DNA of 64,000 nt from Sycobia sp. Sy_11 (Eukaryota; Arthropoda; Insecta; Hymenoptera; Epichrysomallidae). Shown one piece after another: positions 46,081 through 56,336 of this stretch. The notes beneath the pieces are model-generated. The model worked only from the letters and a program-made list of their open reading frames with translations. It searched no databases and was not told the origin of the DNA. The stretch spans positions 912,001 through 976,000 of the forward strand of contig JACCIC010000189.1 of NCBI GenBank assembly GCA_018907035.1, read 5' to 3'. Made by a program: the position numbers and the translations under genes. The first letter of the stretch is position 1. Every line of letters begins with the position of its first letter.

Positions 46081-46644
46081 GTAATTCTGATGCTGTTAGT
46101 TTTCTCAAACGGACGCGGAATTTCGTGTCTGTCCGTAGGTGGGGAACTTTTTGAGTTATGCAATTAAAAAATTGTGCATCTTTTCTTAGGACGATTGGTG
46201 CTGGTCGAGAAAAAAAGATTTATTATATAATATAGTATGATACATTCGAATATTATATTATTGAAAGCTTTAGATAATAATATGCTAATTTTTATATTTA
46301 TTCCACATTCCTGTGGATGCTATAGATTCGGTAAATAGTTTGGAGTATGAAAGAATTTGAACATTTTTTTTTTTATTTTATTTGTTCTAAATTTGTCAAA
46401 AAGTCTTATCATTTCTCAAACCTCTATAGAAATTTACTCGAAAACGTGTAGCAATATAATATATAAAGATATAAAGTTAAATGTCCGGACGGTTAAGCAA
46501 AATTAGAAATAATTTATTCTGGACGAATAAAGTATCGTGAAAAATCTTAGCACTCGGCACAATAAAGTATATGTATCGCTTTAAACGCGCGCGTATCGCG
46601 CGAATCCGGACGCATATGCATTATAACCGAGATCGAATTAGTAG

Positions 46645-46646
<2 letters not shown>
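46081..46646. other. AT-rich block
   Basis: Unique AT-rich sequence. Nothing recognised. Confidence 0.63.

Positions 46647-46683
<37 letters not shown>
46647..46683. repeat. (AT)n microsatellite
   Basis: About 37 bp of AT. Confidence 0.96.
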
Positions 46684-46686
<3 letters not shown>

Positions 46687-48002
46687 ATCTATATATTTCC
46701 GACCGACTATCAGCCACTCGAGTCACAGAGCCCATGCATTATGCGCTTTATAATCGCAGAAAATTTTAATTCAACAACTCAGGCGCAACAGACAAGAAGG
46801 GGGGGGGATGTCGCTGCAGCCCGGCCGAGGACTCTTCTCCAGCCATAAAGTTTCCTTTCCCTATATATATCTATATATATATATCTATATGTATACGCTC
46901 GCCAATCTCCATACAGCATAATTGCACGCTCTCAACGTGGCCCCTTATCCGGCGACAAACTTTCAGCCTAAACCAGCTCTCGGTCTCCCACTCCCCCCGC
47001 CCTGCCAACGGCCCGATTACGGACTCTCTTTCTCCGACTCTCCCTCGCCCTCTCACGCCAGTTAGGGCAGTTAATAAATTTAAGCGAAATCAGAGACACC
47101 TCGAGAAAAGAGAGGACTGGCTATACATACAGCGGAGCCGGAGCAACTCCCCCTCTCCCTCCCCCCCTCTCTATCTCCCAGTCGTTTTCTCCTATTTCTC
47201 ATTCGGCGCCTCTCCCCCCCCCCACCCCCACCCCCACCCACCATCTCTCTCGCGCTTCGCAGCCCGCGGGGCACGGCGAGCGCGCGGCGCGCGTTTAACG
47301 CCTCGTCACGACCCGAGCGCGCGCGCGCGCGCACGCGGCAGCCGGCCATCGGGGAGAATCGCCATAAACCATCCGACGCAATCAAGTTGTATATGGCGGT
47401 GCGGCCGGGGCTTGTTTTTCGCTCTCTACCGCTCGAGAGCTCGGCCGCGCTATCGAGGGGGCCGGCGAGCACCACCCGAGAGAACTTGGCCCCGCGACGC
47501 GTTTATCGCGCGGCGCTCGCCCCGGTCCAGGGAATTCCGCGGCTCTACCGCCTCGCCTCGGACGATCCCCCGCGGGGGCCCGCTGGGCTCGCGAGCCCGG
47601 GCACTCCGCGTCCGGGGAGATACGGGAGGGACCTTGCGGCTCGATTTGACGCGGCCTGAAAAAAAACCGTAACGACCGCCGATGCGGGGGGGGGGCAGGG
47701 AGGTCGAGGGAATCCGATCTTCACGGCTCGGCCGTGGGTGAGTGGCGTGTACCTGCGCGCTCGCGGCCGACGGCGACGCGCGAAGCCGAGGAAAGTGATT
47801 TCAGTTGGGCCTTTTTTTGCCGGGGCAAGGGCTCCGGGCGCGCGCGCGCGCGCGCCAGCGCGGGCGAGCGATAATAATCGATCTCGCGCGGCCGAGGTCG
47901 GGCTCGCTCGCTCGCTCGCTCGCTCGTCGGGCTCTTTAAAAAGCAAACATTCGACTTGCCAATTCATCGTTAGAGGGGCGTTCTGCGTCTTATGAGCAGC
48001 GA

Positions 48003-48004
<2 letters not shown>
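46684..48004. other. GC-rich CpG block
   Basis: One of the most CpG-dense parts of the window. GCCATAAA occurs at 46842-46849 and 47361-47368, and CTTATCCGG at 46944-46952. C-rich runs lie at 47214-47240, alternating CG near 47318-47332 and 47838-47853, and a G9-type run near 47687. Arg/Pro/Ala-rich frames on both strands are compositional. Confidence 0.62.
47902..47926. repeat. (GCTC)n tetranucleotide array
   Basis: About six GCTC units in CpG-rich DNA. Confidence 0.92.

Positions 48005-48049
<45 letters not shown>
48005..48049. repeat. (TA)n microsatellite
   Basis: About 45 bp of TA. Confidence 0.97.
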
Positions 48050-48052
<3 letters not shown>

Positions 48053-49000
48053 GAGTAATTGGAGCCCGCGGAGGGATGGAAAAACTCGGGAGGCACCGGG
48101 GGCGATGGATAAAAAGCGTGCCGAGGCCCCGCGAAGGGAACGTTAACGTGACAGAAACAACCTTGTCTGCCGGCTCGTCCGTGCTGGCGAAAAAGAAAAA
48201 GAAAAATTCCGAAACGAAGCCGGAGAGCGGAGAGAAATTTATTATCCGTGGCGGCGCGTGAAGGGCCATAATTATAAGGGGTGTGATAAATATAAAAGTG
48301 ATATATGCGACGGCGATTCGACGGGAATCAATCAGAATTTGCATCGTAGACGTTTAAAAAGTTGCCGACGAGTGCTTCAATCATATATACTTTAAATCTG
48401 TAGGAAAGAAACGGAATGAAGAAGTGTTTTACTTTTATACACATACCTCGGAATTGTTCATCTACTGCTTTCGATCGTTAATATGTTTTGTTAAGTTAAT
48501 AACATAATAGGAGAAGATTTTTTTGTTTGTATTTCGGTAAAATTCACTTCGTAGATTTTCAGTAGTATTTCGGAATATTAAAGGAATCCTGGAAACGCAT
48601 ATAATTGTATTTATTATATACATATAGAGACTGATAAATTATTATTTAAGAAAATAATTAGACGTTGAAAGCAGATAGTCTTAATATTCAATTTAATGGC
48701 ATTTTAATTGCCACGCCCCATGATATTAATAATAATAACAACGATATTAATAATGTTCTCACGCGGTGCGAGTTTTATTTAACGTACTCGCGGCTGTGAT
48801 ATTTTCGCCTCCGCGGCCCAGCGACAATGCGAGAAATCCGCGGGCATGACTCACGTCTCATACTTTATATATATATATATATATACATTAGCCATATAAA
48901 GGCCATAAATCTGCGGCAAAAGTGGGCAAAGTTATTGCCTTTACGTACGAGATAATCTATATAGACGCGGGCATTTGCAAGCATCACCGCGCTGATTCTT

Positions 49001-49003
<3 letters not shown>
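48050..49003. other. Mixed stretch
   Basis: GC-leaning to about 48330, then AT-rich, then mixed. GCCATAAA lies at 48902-48909, just after AGCCATATAAA, next to a short AT run at 48866-48884. No gene recognised. Confidence 0.58.

Positions 49004-49057
<54 letters not shown>
49004..49057. repeat. (AT)n microsatellite
   Basis: About 54 bp of AT, paired with the next array 150 bp downstream. Confidence 0.97.
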
Positions 49058-49060
<3 letters not shown>

Positions 49061-49205
49061 TACGTGATACGACGCATTGTAAGTACTGCCTATTGAAAAA
49101 ATCGAGTAGCGGCCGTGTGTATTGTATATTAGAAATGGAAAGAGAAAGAGGGACAGAGCACCACGCGACGCGTGTGTCGGTTGGATACATGCGCGAGTTG
49201 CAGCA

Positions 49206-49207
<2 letters not shown>

Positions 49208-49261
<54 letters not shown>
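49208..49261. repeat. (TA)n microsatellite
   Basis: Pure TA array of 54 bp, the partner of 49004-49057 and of the same length. Confidence 0.97.
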
Positions 49262-49266
<5 letters not shown>

Positions 49267-49942
49267 CAAATTTACGAGCGAAGCGTGCGTGCCCCCCCCC
49301 CCTCCTCCCGTCGACAGACGGTCCGCGATATGCCCGCGCATTGGTAGGTAAAGCCGCCTAATAGAACCGTATATCTGCACTGGCCACCGAAATATGCGTA
49401 TAGGGTGCGTCTTTATTCACAGGCCTGTTATCCCTGTCAAGTTTCTTCTTTTCCATTCATCCGCAGTCCCGCGCGGCCCCCTTTCTCCTTTACGTATCTC
49501 TCCTTCTCTGATTATTTCAATTTTTTATTTTTCATCTCCTTTTTTTATCTCTCTCTCTCACTCTCTGTGTCTCTCGTTGCGTCGTTCCTATGGGTTTTGG
49601 GGCCGCGCGCTAGGGGAGCGTCCTGATCGGGTCGTTCTCGATCGGCTGATTTTTCGTAGACAGGTGAAAATCTAGATTAAAAAAATAATTAACGACCGTA
49701 CGCCGATTCGGTTTCTCTCGAAAACGAACTGTATTTCATTGTGTCGTACGAGACGTTTAACGAGATTACACGTCTACATACGGCACACATTTACGTTCAC
49801 TGTATATAATGTCGAATCGATATAAGAGATAAAGACTAATCTGAAATTTTAAAAACAAGTTTACAGCGAATGGAAAACGTCATTTAATGTGTGTCGTATC
49901 GTACTATGCAGGCAAGATTTTCATTCGGTAAATATACATTGT

Positions 49943-49944
<2 letters not shown>
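49262..49944. other. Mixed stretch
   Basis: Begins with a C10-type run (49292), then pyrimidine-rich sequence with CT runs (49547-49575), then AT-leaning unique DNA. No gene recognised. Confidence 0.58.

Positions 49945-50003
<59 letters not shown>
49945..50003. repeat. (AT)n microsatellite
   Basis: About 58 bp of AT, the longest pure array in the window. Confidence 0.97.
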
Positions 50004-50006
<3 letters not shown>

Positions 50007-50083
50007 GAAATAAATGGGGATTTTACAATTCTATGCATCAACAAATATATACTGACGACATAATAACTCGTGAATATACATAC

Positions 50084-50088
50084 ATACA

Positions 50089-50143
<55 letters not shown>
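50084..50143. repeat. (CATA)n-(TA)n compound microsatellite
   Basis: Short CATA run, TATGTATA, then about 47 bp of TA. It is the partner of 49945-50003. Confidence 0.96.
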
Positions 50144-50146
<3 letters not shown>

Positions 50147-50226
50147 AATGCAATATAATCTCTATTTGAATTTGCGCACAAAGCACATACATCTACACTT
50201 GCCTTCTATATATATATATATATATA

Positions 50227-50346
50227 AAGTAATAAGATCCTAATTGAAAATCGAAAAAGCATAAATCCATTATTATATGCTTTTGAGTCGTGTGTGCATT
50301 TCGAGCTAAAATTAAAATTGCATTTTCAATTAGGATCGCATTACTT
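50227..50346. repeat. Foldback with nested stem
   Basis: The left arm 50227-50251 and right arm 50322-50346 pair at 23 of 25 positions (mismatches only at the AA/GC step). The 70-nt loop holds a second perfect stem, AAAAGCAT (50255-50262) with ATGCTTTT (about 50276-50283). It could be a folded non-coding RNA, a small inverted-repeat element or a local inverted duplication. No matching copy was seen elsewhere in the window. Confidence 0.82.
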
Positions 50347-50430
50347 GGAGGCTCGCGAGTTAAGATGTTTTGCCCCTGGTGGGGATTTTGAGGGGAGATT
50401 ACACATTGAACAAAGCGCCGGCAACAAATG

Positions 50431-50437
<7 letters not shown>

Positions 50438-50477
<40 letters not shown>
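50438..50477. repeat. (TA)n microsatellite
   Basis: About 40 bp of TA. Confidence 0.96.
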
Positions 50478-50480
<3 letters not shown>

Positions 50481-50989
50481 ATGTATAAATCTGCCCCACC
50501 CCGCCTTGGAAACGTAATTGAATAGCGCAAAAAAAAAAACTTGCGAGTCGCTATGGGTTTGAATATACGATATGTACGTGTGAGTCTTCTCGTATTGATG
50601 GAAATATTGCGATGTAAATAAATTTAGAACAATTCTCAATTAATTATAAGAATTTAGATACAGTACAATTTATAATAAAAAATAGATGCAGTTTACGATG
50701 AAAAATGGGAAAGATTGCAAATTTACACGAAAAAGATTAATTAATTGGATAAATTAATAGGAATAATTGAAATTGTATATTTAAATTCACATTGTAGATT
50801 TATTATCCAGTGCTTCATGCTTAACAAATACAGTTAACAAACTTTTACAAGTTGTTAAGCTCTTCGTAAAGCCATAGGCTAAAAGACAAATGTTGTAACA
50901 TTTAATATATCATCTCTAGAAAATTAATTAGAATTTGTACTTAAATCGACAGTTTTGAATTACATTTATAAATGCACAGTTTATTCATT
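50478..50989. other. AT-rich stretch upstream of copy C
   Basis: Unique AT-rich sequence with an A10-type run near 50530. Nothing recognised. Confidence 0.6.
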
Positions 50990-51300
50990 TCACAGTCACT
51001 GAAGATGATCCGGAAGTGGTTCGAAATGTCGAATAGTAATGGTAAAATTTAATTTAGCCGGTGAGCGCAATTAGGAGCTCCTTTACTAATATAGTTCATA
51101 GATTAATTTATTTTACTTATAATGTTAACGTTTGATTTAATTTAATTTTTTGTTTTCTTTTTTTTCAGTAGTTATTTCCATGTCACATTCTACGGAGGTG
51201 ATTAAAAACAAGTATATACCCTGATTCTCACTATATATTATTATAGAAGGTTATTGTATAAAGACTGGAAGACAGATAAAAATATTTATTAATCATTTTT
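50990..51300 (+). mobile_element. Dispersed repeat family, copy C
   Basis: It begins CAGTCACTGAAGATGATCCGGA, with GGTTCGAAATG following, the counterpart of the copy B stem-loop (the stem is weakened by a T-T mismatch). Downstream blocks in family order are CCTTTACTAATATAG at 51080, CATAGATTAATTT, GGAGGTGATTAAAAACAAG near 51195 (shared with copy A) and TATAAAGACTGGAAGACAGATAAAA near 51257. No coding capacity. Confidence 0.7.
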
Positions 51301-51424
51301 AACAAAATAAAAAGCTAAAAACTACAATTTGAATGTTTCATCAGCGCAAGGACCGTATAGGAGGATCTATTTTCTATATACTGAAAAAATTTTTCAACAA
51401 AAAAAAACCTTTAATAGTAAATAT

Positions 51425-51703
51425 ATCCGGCCGAAATTAAGACTCTCGACACAAGGGGCTTGACCTCGCCAATGTCTTCCTAGTTCAGAAATATGCATTG
51501 TGAGTTTAAATTACTCCTCGCAATCTTATAATGCATAGCGCAGAGATAAAATCATATAAAACCAGAAAAACCGTTGGATTGCGTGAAAAATAAAAAATCA
51601 GAGGTAAAGAAAAGAAAAATAAATCTCTCAACTCTATATTCCGATCCAAATTGAGAACGTCCGACAAAAGGTGCCTCGACAATGCAACCGGACATCCCAG
51701 TTC
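51425..51703 (+). repeat. Degenerate direct duplication
   Basis: The segment at 51425-51483 (TCCGGCCGAAATTAAGA ... CAATG) recurs at 51637-51703 (TCCGATCCAAATTGAGA ... CAATG) with scattered substitutions and small indels. Matching CAGTTC/AGTTC and ATTGTGAG words follow both. The units are about 213 bp apart. It may be part of the repeat element whose copy C lies just upstream. Confidence 0.5.
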
Positions 51704-51875
51704 CGTCTCGGGAATATATAATATTGACTATTTATATTGTGAGGGGCTCGTTAGAACGCGATCTAGCTTCCGTTTGGCGGTTAATTTTCACGCTGCTTTC
51801 CTCGTTCCTTAAGCGTCCACGGCTCCACGGGTAGAAGAGTCTGACGACTTGTCCATATTAATCCCGATTAATGCA

Positions 51876-51952
51876 CGTCTCTCTCTTGTCTCTCTCTCTC
51901 TCTCTCTCTCTCTCTAGATATATATATATTATTATATATATATATATATATT
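51876..51952. repeat. (CT)n-(AT)n compound microsatellite
   Basis: About 40 bp of CT-rich repeat directly followed by interrupted AT repeat. Confidence 0.95.
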
Positions 51953-52014
51953 CAATATCCAAAAACTCTGCACTACTCATCCCCTGATGTTTTGTCGCGC
52001 GTCAACGCACCGGC

Positions 52015-52018
<4 letters not shown>

Positions 52019-52050
<32 letters not shown>
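52019..52050. repeat. (AT)n microsatellite
   Basis: About 32 bp of AT. Confidence 0.95.
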
Positions 52051-52052
<2 letters not shown>

Positions 52053-52295
52053 GTGACTATACGAAATTTCCTCCGCCCCGGGCAATAATCGGCGATATAA
52101 TAAAGATTAAAGGAGCCGACGACGAGGTGCGCCCAATCCCCGGCTCCACCCCCGCGCCCTTCCTCTTATACAGATCCTTTTTGGCAAGGGAAAAAAGGCG
52201 TGCGCGCGAGCGCAAAAGCCGAGCCCCGTCGTGCCGCTCCACCCACTGGACGGGCAGCTCTTGCCGGGCAGTGCTTCCTGTTCCTCTCGGCTTCG

Positions 52296-52300
<5 letters not shown>

Positions 52301-52330
<30 letters not shown>
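52301..52330. repeat. (CT)n microsatellite
   Basis: Thirty bases of CT. A second CT run lies at 52513-52532. Confidence 0.94.
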
Positions 52331-52335
<5 letters not shown>

Positions 52336-53109
52336 CGTGGCCCAGCCTCCTAAGTTCGAGAGCGATCCTTATTGTGCAGTGCGTTTATTTGCGCCACAGC
52401 GATTTCACGCGCGCCAAATCCGAGGCAACGCGAGCGGAAGCTCAGTCCCGTGCCTCGTCCGGAAAAGCGCGTGTTTTCCGAAGTTATTTCGAAGATCCTA
52501 TTGCCTGGGCCTCTCCCTCTCTCTCTCTCTCTTACTTGGCGACCTGAGCGCGCAGCGTGTCGTCGACGAGGGCGCCCACCCACCAAACGTCGGACAATGG
52601 CCCTCGGGGACCTGCATCCGGTTGTACAGGTGCGCGCGCGCCAGATCGCGCCCGGGCGATTTTCTCCGCTCGCCCGTATACACCTTCTTCCGCCGGGAGA
52701 GGAATGAAAGAGGGAAAAGAGATTTTTCAGAACGATACGCATGCGTTAGATGTACATAATGGCATACTAACATACACGCACGCTCGCGCGCGCGCACGCA
52801 ACGATGCCGTTTCGATTGCCCGGGCATCCCGTGTATCGGCAGGATTTGTTCTTTTTTTTTTTTTTACATATCCGTGTATACGGAGGTGCGATGTCGTTTG
52901 TCTCCCCCCCCCCTCCCGCGCGCCTGGCACGCACGGCGTGATAAAACGCCGATAAACCGATCCTGTCGCTGTCGATTTAGCGTATGCGTGCGTAAGGGGG
53001 ATATTTCGTCGACGGCGCGGCGGCGGCGGCCCGGCGCGTTCGTCGCACGCGAGGAGCGCGTGAAAGCGTAAGACGCGAGCGACTGACGCGCGGAAGAAGC
53101 GGTCCTTAA

Positions 53110-53176
53110 ATTTTTCTTTCTTTTTTTCTTTTTGTTCTTTTTTTTTTGTTGTTGCTTGTGTTGTTTTTGTTGTTTT
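53110..53176. repeat. T-rich tract
   Basis: About 66 bases of T with C and G interruptions, the last part being GTT repeats, at the 3' edge of the GC island. Confidence 0.88.
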
Positions 53177-53220
53177 CGCCTCGACTCGCGCGACCCGTAT
53201 TTTTTTCTGGAGAATTATTT

Positions 53221-53796
53221 CGTATATGCGTACTGACAATTGGTTTTTGAATTTCGAAAATTAATAGTAAATTAAAAGTGAGAAGTAAAGGTATGTTATT
53301 TTATGGCGTTGTAATAAGATATATAAGGTTTAATTAAAATTTGTATTCATACCATATTACAATTTCTTTGTATTACTTAAAAAAAAAAATTTGTTTGTGA
53401 CAGTAATACGTACTGCAGACTTCATTTTATTGATAATTACTTAGTACGAATCAAAAGTTATTGAAACATTCCAACAAGCACGAATATCCTTGATTGACGA
53501 AGTAATCTAGAAAGAAAGTGAAATTGTTTTTCAGCTTAAATTTTACGAAATATCGAATTAGATCGAATTTTCGGAGGTTAATGGTTGCAATAACTTAAGT
53601 GTTAACTTAAGCATTAAATCGCTTTCTTTAAAAATAATTAATACTTAAAATGAACTTCGATAAGGATTGGAAAATTATCCGCTCAAACAAATATCGCGTG
53701 TTAACACATCCTAGATAAAATCGCTCGGCTCGTATTTTTTTTGCGCCTCCGTCTTAAATCTCTGCCCGCGGAGATTACCAAGTATATACACACACA

Positions 53797-53862
<66 letters not shown>

Positions 53863-54440
53863 TATATATATATATAGATATATATATATATATAGCGTGT
53901 CTTAAATTTGAAAATAACAACGGTATATAGTCCCATAAAAGGAGTGCCGAGAATTTTAATTGAGTTCTCTCTCTCTCTCTCTCTCTTTGCCTAATCGTAA
54001 AACAGCACAACTTACTCGCGCGGACTGATACGTGCTCGAGCAATTTGAAACAATTTACTTATGTGTGTATTTAACATCTGGACTTTCGTTTGTTTTTTGG
54101 TCGACACGTTTACTATACATATAGAATTATGTATATATAAAAGTTTATGTAATAGAAATTCGCCCATAATAACAGAGCAAACTGATTAACCAGTATGAGA
54201 TTTTTGATAATTACTGCACCGCATTGCACGGTTTGTATTGCAAGCTTATTTTTGTTTTTTAACAAGAATTCTAAATATGTTCGTGTAAAAAGCAACGGAA
54301 AATAAATCCTCCATAAACGGCAAATTTATCGGTAATTCGAATTTATAGCACCATATATCTAAATATTACATACTGTTTACGCAATCGGAGTTGCACCTCC
54401 ACGCGTCTTAAATAACGCGACGACCGATTCATCTATATAT
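53221..54440. other. AT-rich block
   Basis: AT-rich sequence with TTTATGGC at 53300-53307, the long CA/TA compound array and a CT run at 53966-53987. No gene recognised. Confidence 0.63.
53786..53895. repeat. (CA)n-(TA)n compound microsatellite, longest in window
   Basis: About 73 bp of CA (one AA interruption) followed by about 35 bp of interrupted TA: roughly 110 bases of alternating purine-pyrimidine. Confidence 0.97.
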
Positions 54441-54654
54441 ATATATATGATAAAACTCCCTACAGACAAATCAATAAATCGACACCTCGTTCTCTCCCTC
54501 TCTCTCTCTCTTTTTCTCTCTCACTTTCGCGCTCCTGGCGAGTCAAAATAATAATAATTGCCCGGGCGCGCGTAACGCATTATATAGAGGCGGTCGGAGA
54601 TCCTCGCTCCAGTTATACAATTGGGCCCTTAGGCGGTATAACGCCCCTGTATCT

Positions 54655-54731
54655 CTCTCTGTCTGTCTCTCTGTCTGTCTGTCTGTCTCTCTCTGTCTCT
54701 CTCTCTCTCCCCCCCTCTTTCTCTCTCTTCC
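54655..54731. repeat. (CT)n/(CTGT)n microsatellite
   Basis: CT repeat with regular CTGT variants, about 75 bp, with a C6-type run near the 3' end. Confidence 0.93.
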
Positions 54732-54846
54732 CTGTACAAGGCGTGTCCGAGGAAAAACGGCCTTTAGATTATGCTTGCAAACTTTAGTGGCATCGTAAAA
54801 TAGCTATCTTTAATACTCAAAGTATATAAGCCTTGTCGCTTGTATT

Positions 54847-54854
54847 ATCTCTCT

Positions 54855-54914
<60 letters not shown>

Positions 54915-54956
54915 CGTCCCACTCCCTCCCTCCCTCTCGAACTCTCTGTCTATCCC
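54847..54956. repeat. (CT)n polypyrimidine tract
   Basis: About 110 bases almost entirely C and T, the longest pyrimidine tract in the window. Frames read as Leu-Ser runs. Confidence 0.95.
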
Positions 54957-55107
54957 CACTCCGTCTCCCTCACTCACTCTCTCTCGCGCTTCTCCTGTTT
55001 CTCTTTCTCGCGCCTTTTTTCGCTCGCGTCATGCGCATAGCTGTGCGCAAAAAAGGAGCAGCTATAGATGGGGTTTATCGCCCCCACCCGATCGGCCACA
55101 CGACGGC

Positions 55108-55191
55108 AGTAGAAGTAATAGTAGTAGTAATAGTAGCAATAGTAGTAATAGTATTAGTAGTAGTAGTAGAAGTAGTAGTAATAGTAGTATA
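55108..55191 (+). repeat. Interrupted (TAG)n trinucleotide array
   Basis: About 28 GTA/TAG units with AAT and CAA variants. A 26-base segment including its interruptions (from about 55142) is identical to one in 58861-58909. Confidence 0.93.
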
Positions 55192-55892
55192 GTGGCGCAG
55201 TATAAAAACCTAGTTTTCAACGAGGCGAGGCGCCCGCCCGCCCGGTCGCCCGATCGCCCGTATGCCCGGGGGCGACGAGTCGCGCGCAGCGCCGAGTTAG
55301 CCTCCCGTAAGGTCGTCGCGCGCGTACGTTTTTTTTTTTTTTTGGTTCGTTCGTCGTTTCCGATCTTTTTCTTTCGCTTTGCATCGTGACATCTTTATCT
55401 ATCTCGCGCGCGAGGAGGCGCGGCCGTAATGCAAGGAAGGTGTCGGGGCGCTTTGCCCGCGGGTCCGGTCGGGGTTGGGGGGGGGGGCAGGATTTGACGG
55501 CCGATCAGCGCCAGCCCGGGGCGATATAGGGGGGCGGGGCCGGGATATATACGTCGATGCGGACGATAATTAGATCGACGATGACAATGGCCCGCGGGCG
55601 GGGTCCCCCGGGATTGTGATAAGGCAGTTTATCGGCGGGAATTTCCAAGGATAATCGGTTTTATTCGACGAGCATAAAGCGCGTTCATTAATTTCTTACT
55701 TTCGCTCGTCGTTTTTTCTTTTCCTTTGTTTGTTTGTTTGCTTTTTTTTTTACACCATTTATATAGGCTGTGCCAATGGTCTTATTATTGTTCGAGACTA
55801 CCTCCGTTCCTTCCTCCGCGAATAATAATAATAATTTGGCACTAAACCGCGTTAATAATAAATTTCGGGTAAAAATACCTCGTATTATACGC

Positions 55893-55895
<3 letters not shown>

Positions 55896-55947
<52 letters not shown>
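55896..55947. repeat. (AT)n microsatellite
   Basis: About 51 bp of AT. Confidence 0.97.
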
Positions 55948-55950
<3 letters not shown>

Positions 55951-56189
55951 AAAAATATTTACTCTATACGACCGGCAATATTAATGTAACATTCTCGACA
56001 AAATGAGCTTCGGATCACAATGAATAATGCCAACTGTAAAATATTCTATCGGAGCCATTAAAGTAATATTATTTTTTTTATACATAAATTTCTCGTCTTA
56101 TTCGTGGCTTTTATTGCTGAAAATTGAAACGAAGATTTTATCCCGAACATTTTACGATCGATATTGAAAATAATACGTATATACGCTGA

Positions 56190-56193
<4 letters not shown>

Positions 56194-56232
<39 letters not shown>
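56194..56232. repeat. (AT)n microsatellite
   Basis: About 38 bp of AT. Confidence 0.96.
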
Positions 56233-56234
<2 letters not shown>

Positions 56235-56292
56235 TCAGCCAATGTTTATAAAGAAATTAATCTAATATGAAGAATTTGGAGCTCAAACTAAG

Positions 56293-56294
<2 letters not shown>

Positions 56295-56330
<36 letters not shown>
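56295..56330. repeat. (GA)n microsatellite
   Basis: Pure GA array of about 36 bp. Confidence 0.95.

Positions 56331-56336
<6 letters not shown>

Larger units (their letters stand above)
51953..53220. other. GC-rich CpG block
   Basis: CpG-rich with (AT)n and CT arrays, T14-type run near 52851 and C9-type run near 52903. The 255-codon frame 51992-52759 begins inside the AT array and crosses CT arrays, so it is rejected as coding. Confidence 0.62.
54441..55720. other. Pyrimidine-rich then GC-rich block
   Basis: The first half is dominated by CT/CTGT arrays. After the TAG repeat the sequence is CpG-rich, with TGATAAGG near 55617, GCATAAA near 55672 and a G10-type run near 55479. No gene recognised. 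Confidence 0.6.

Noticed and set aside
51992..52759. 255-codon plus-strand open frame
   Set aside because: Starts inside an (AT)n array and crosses two CT arrays. No recognisable protein segment.
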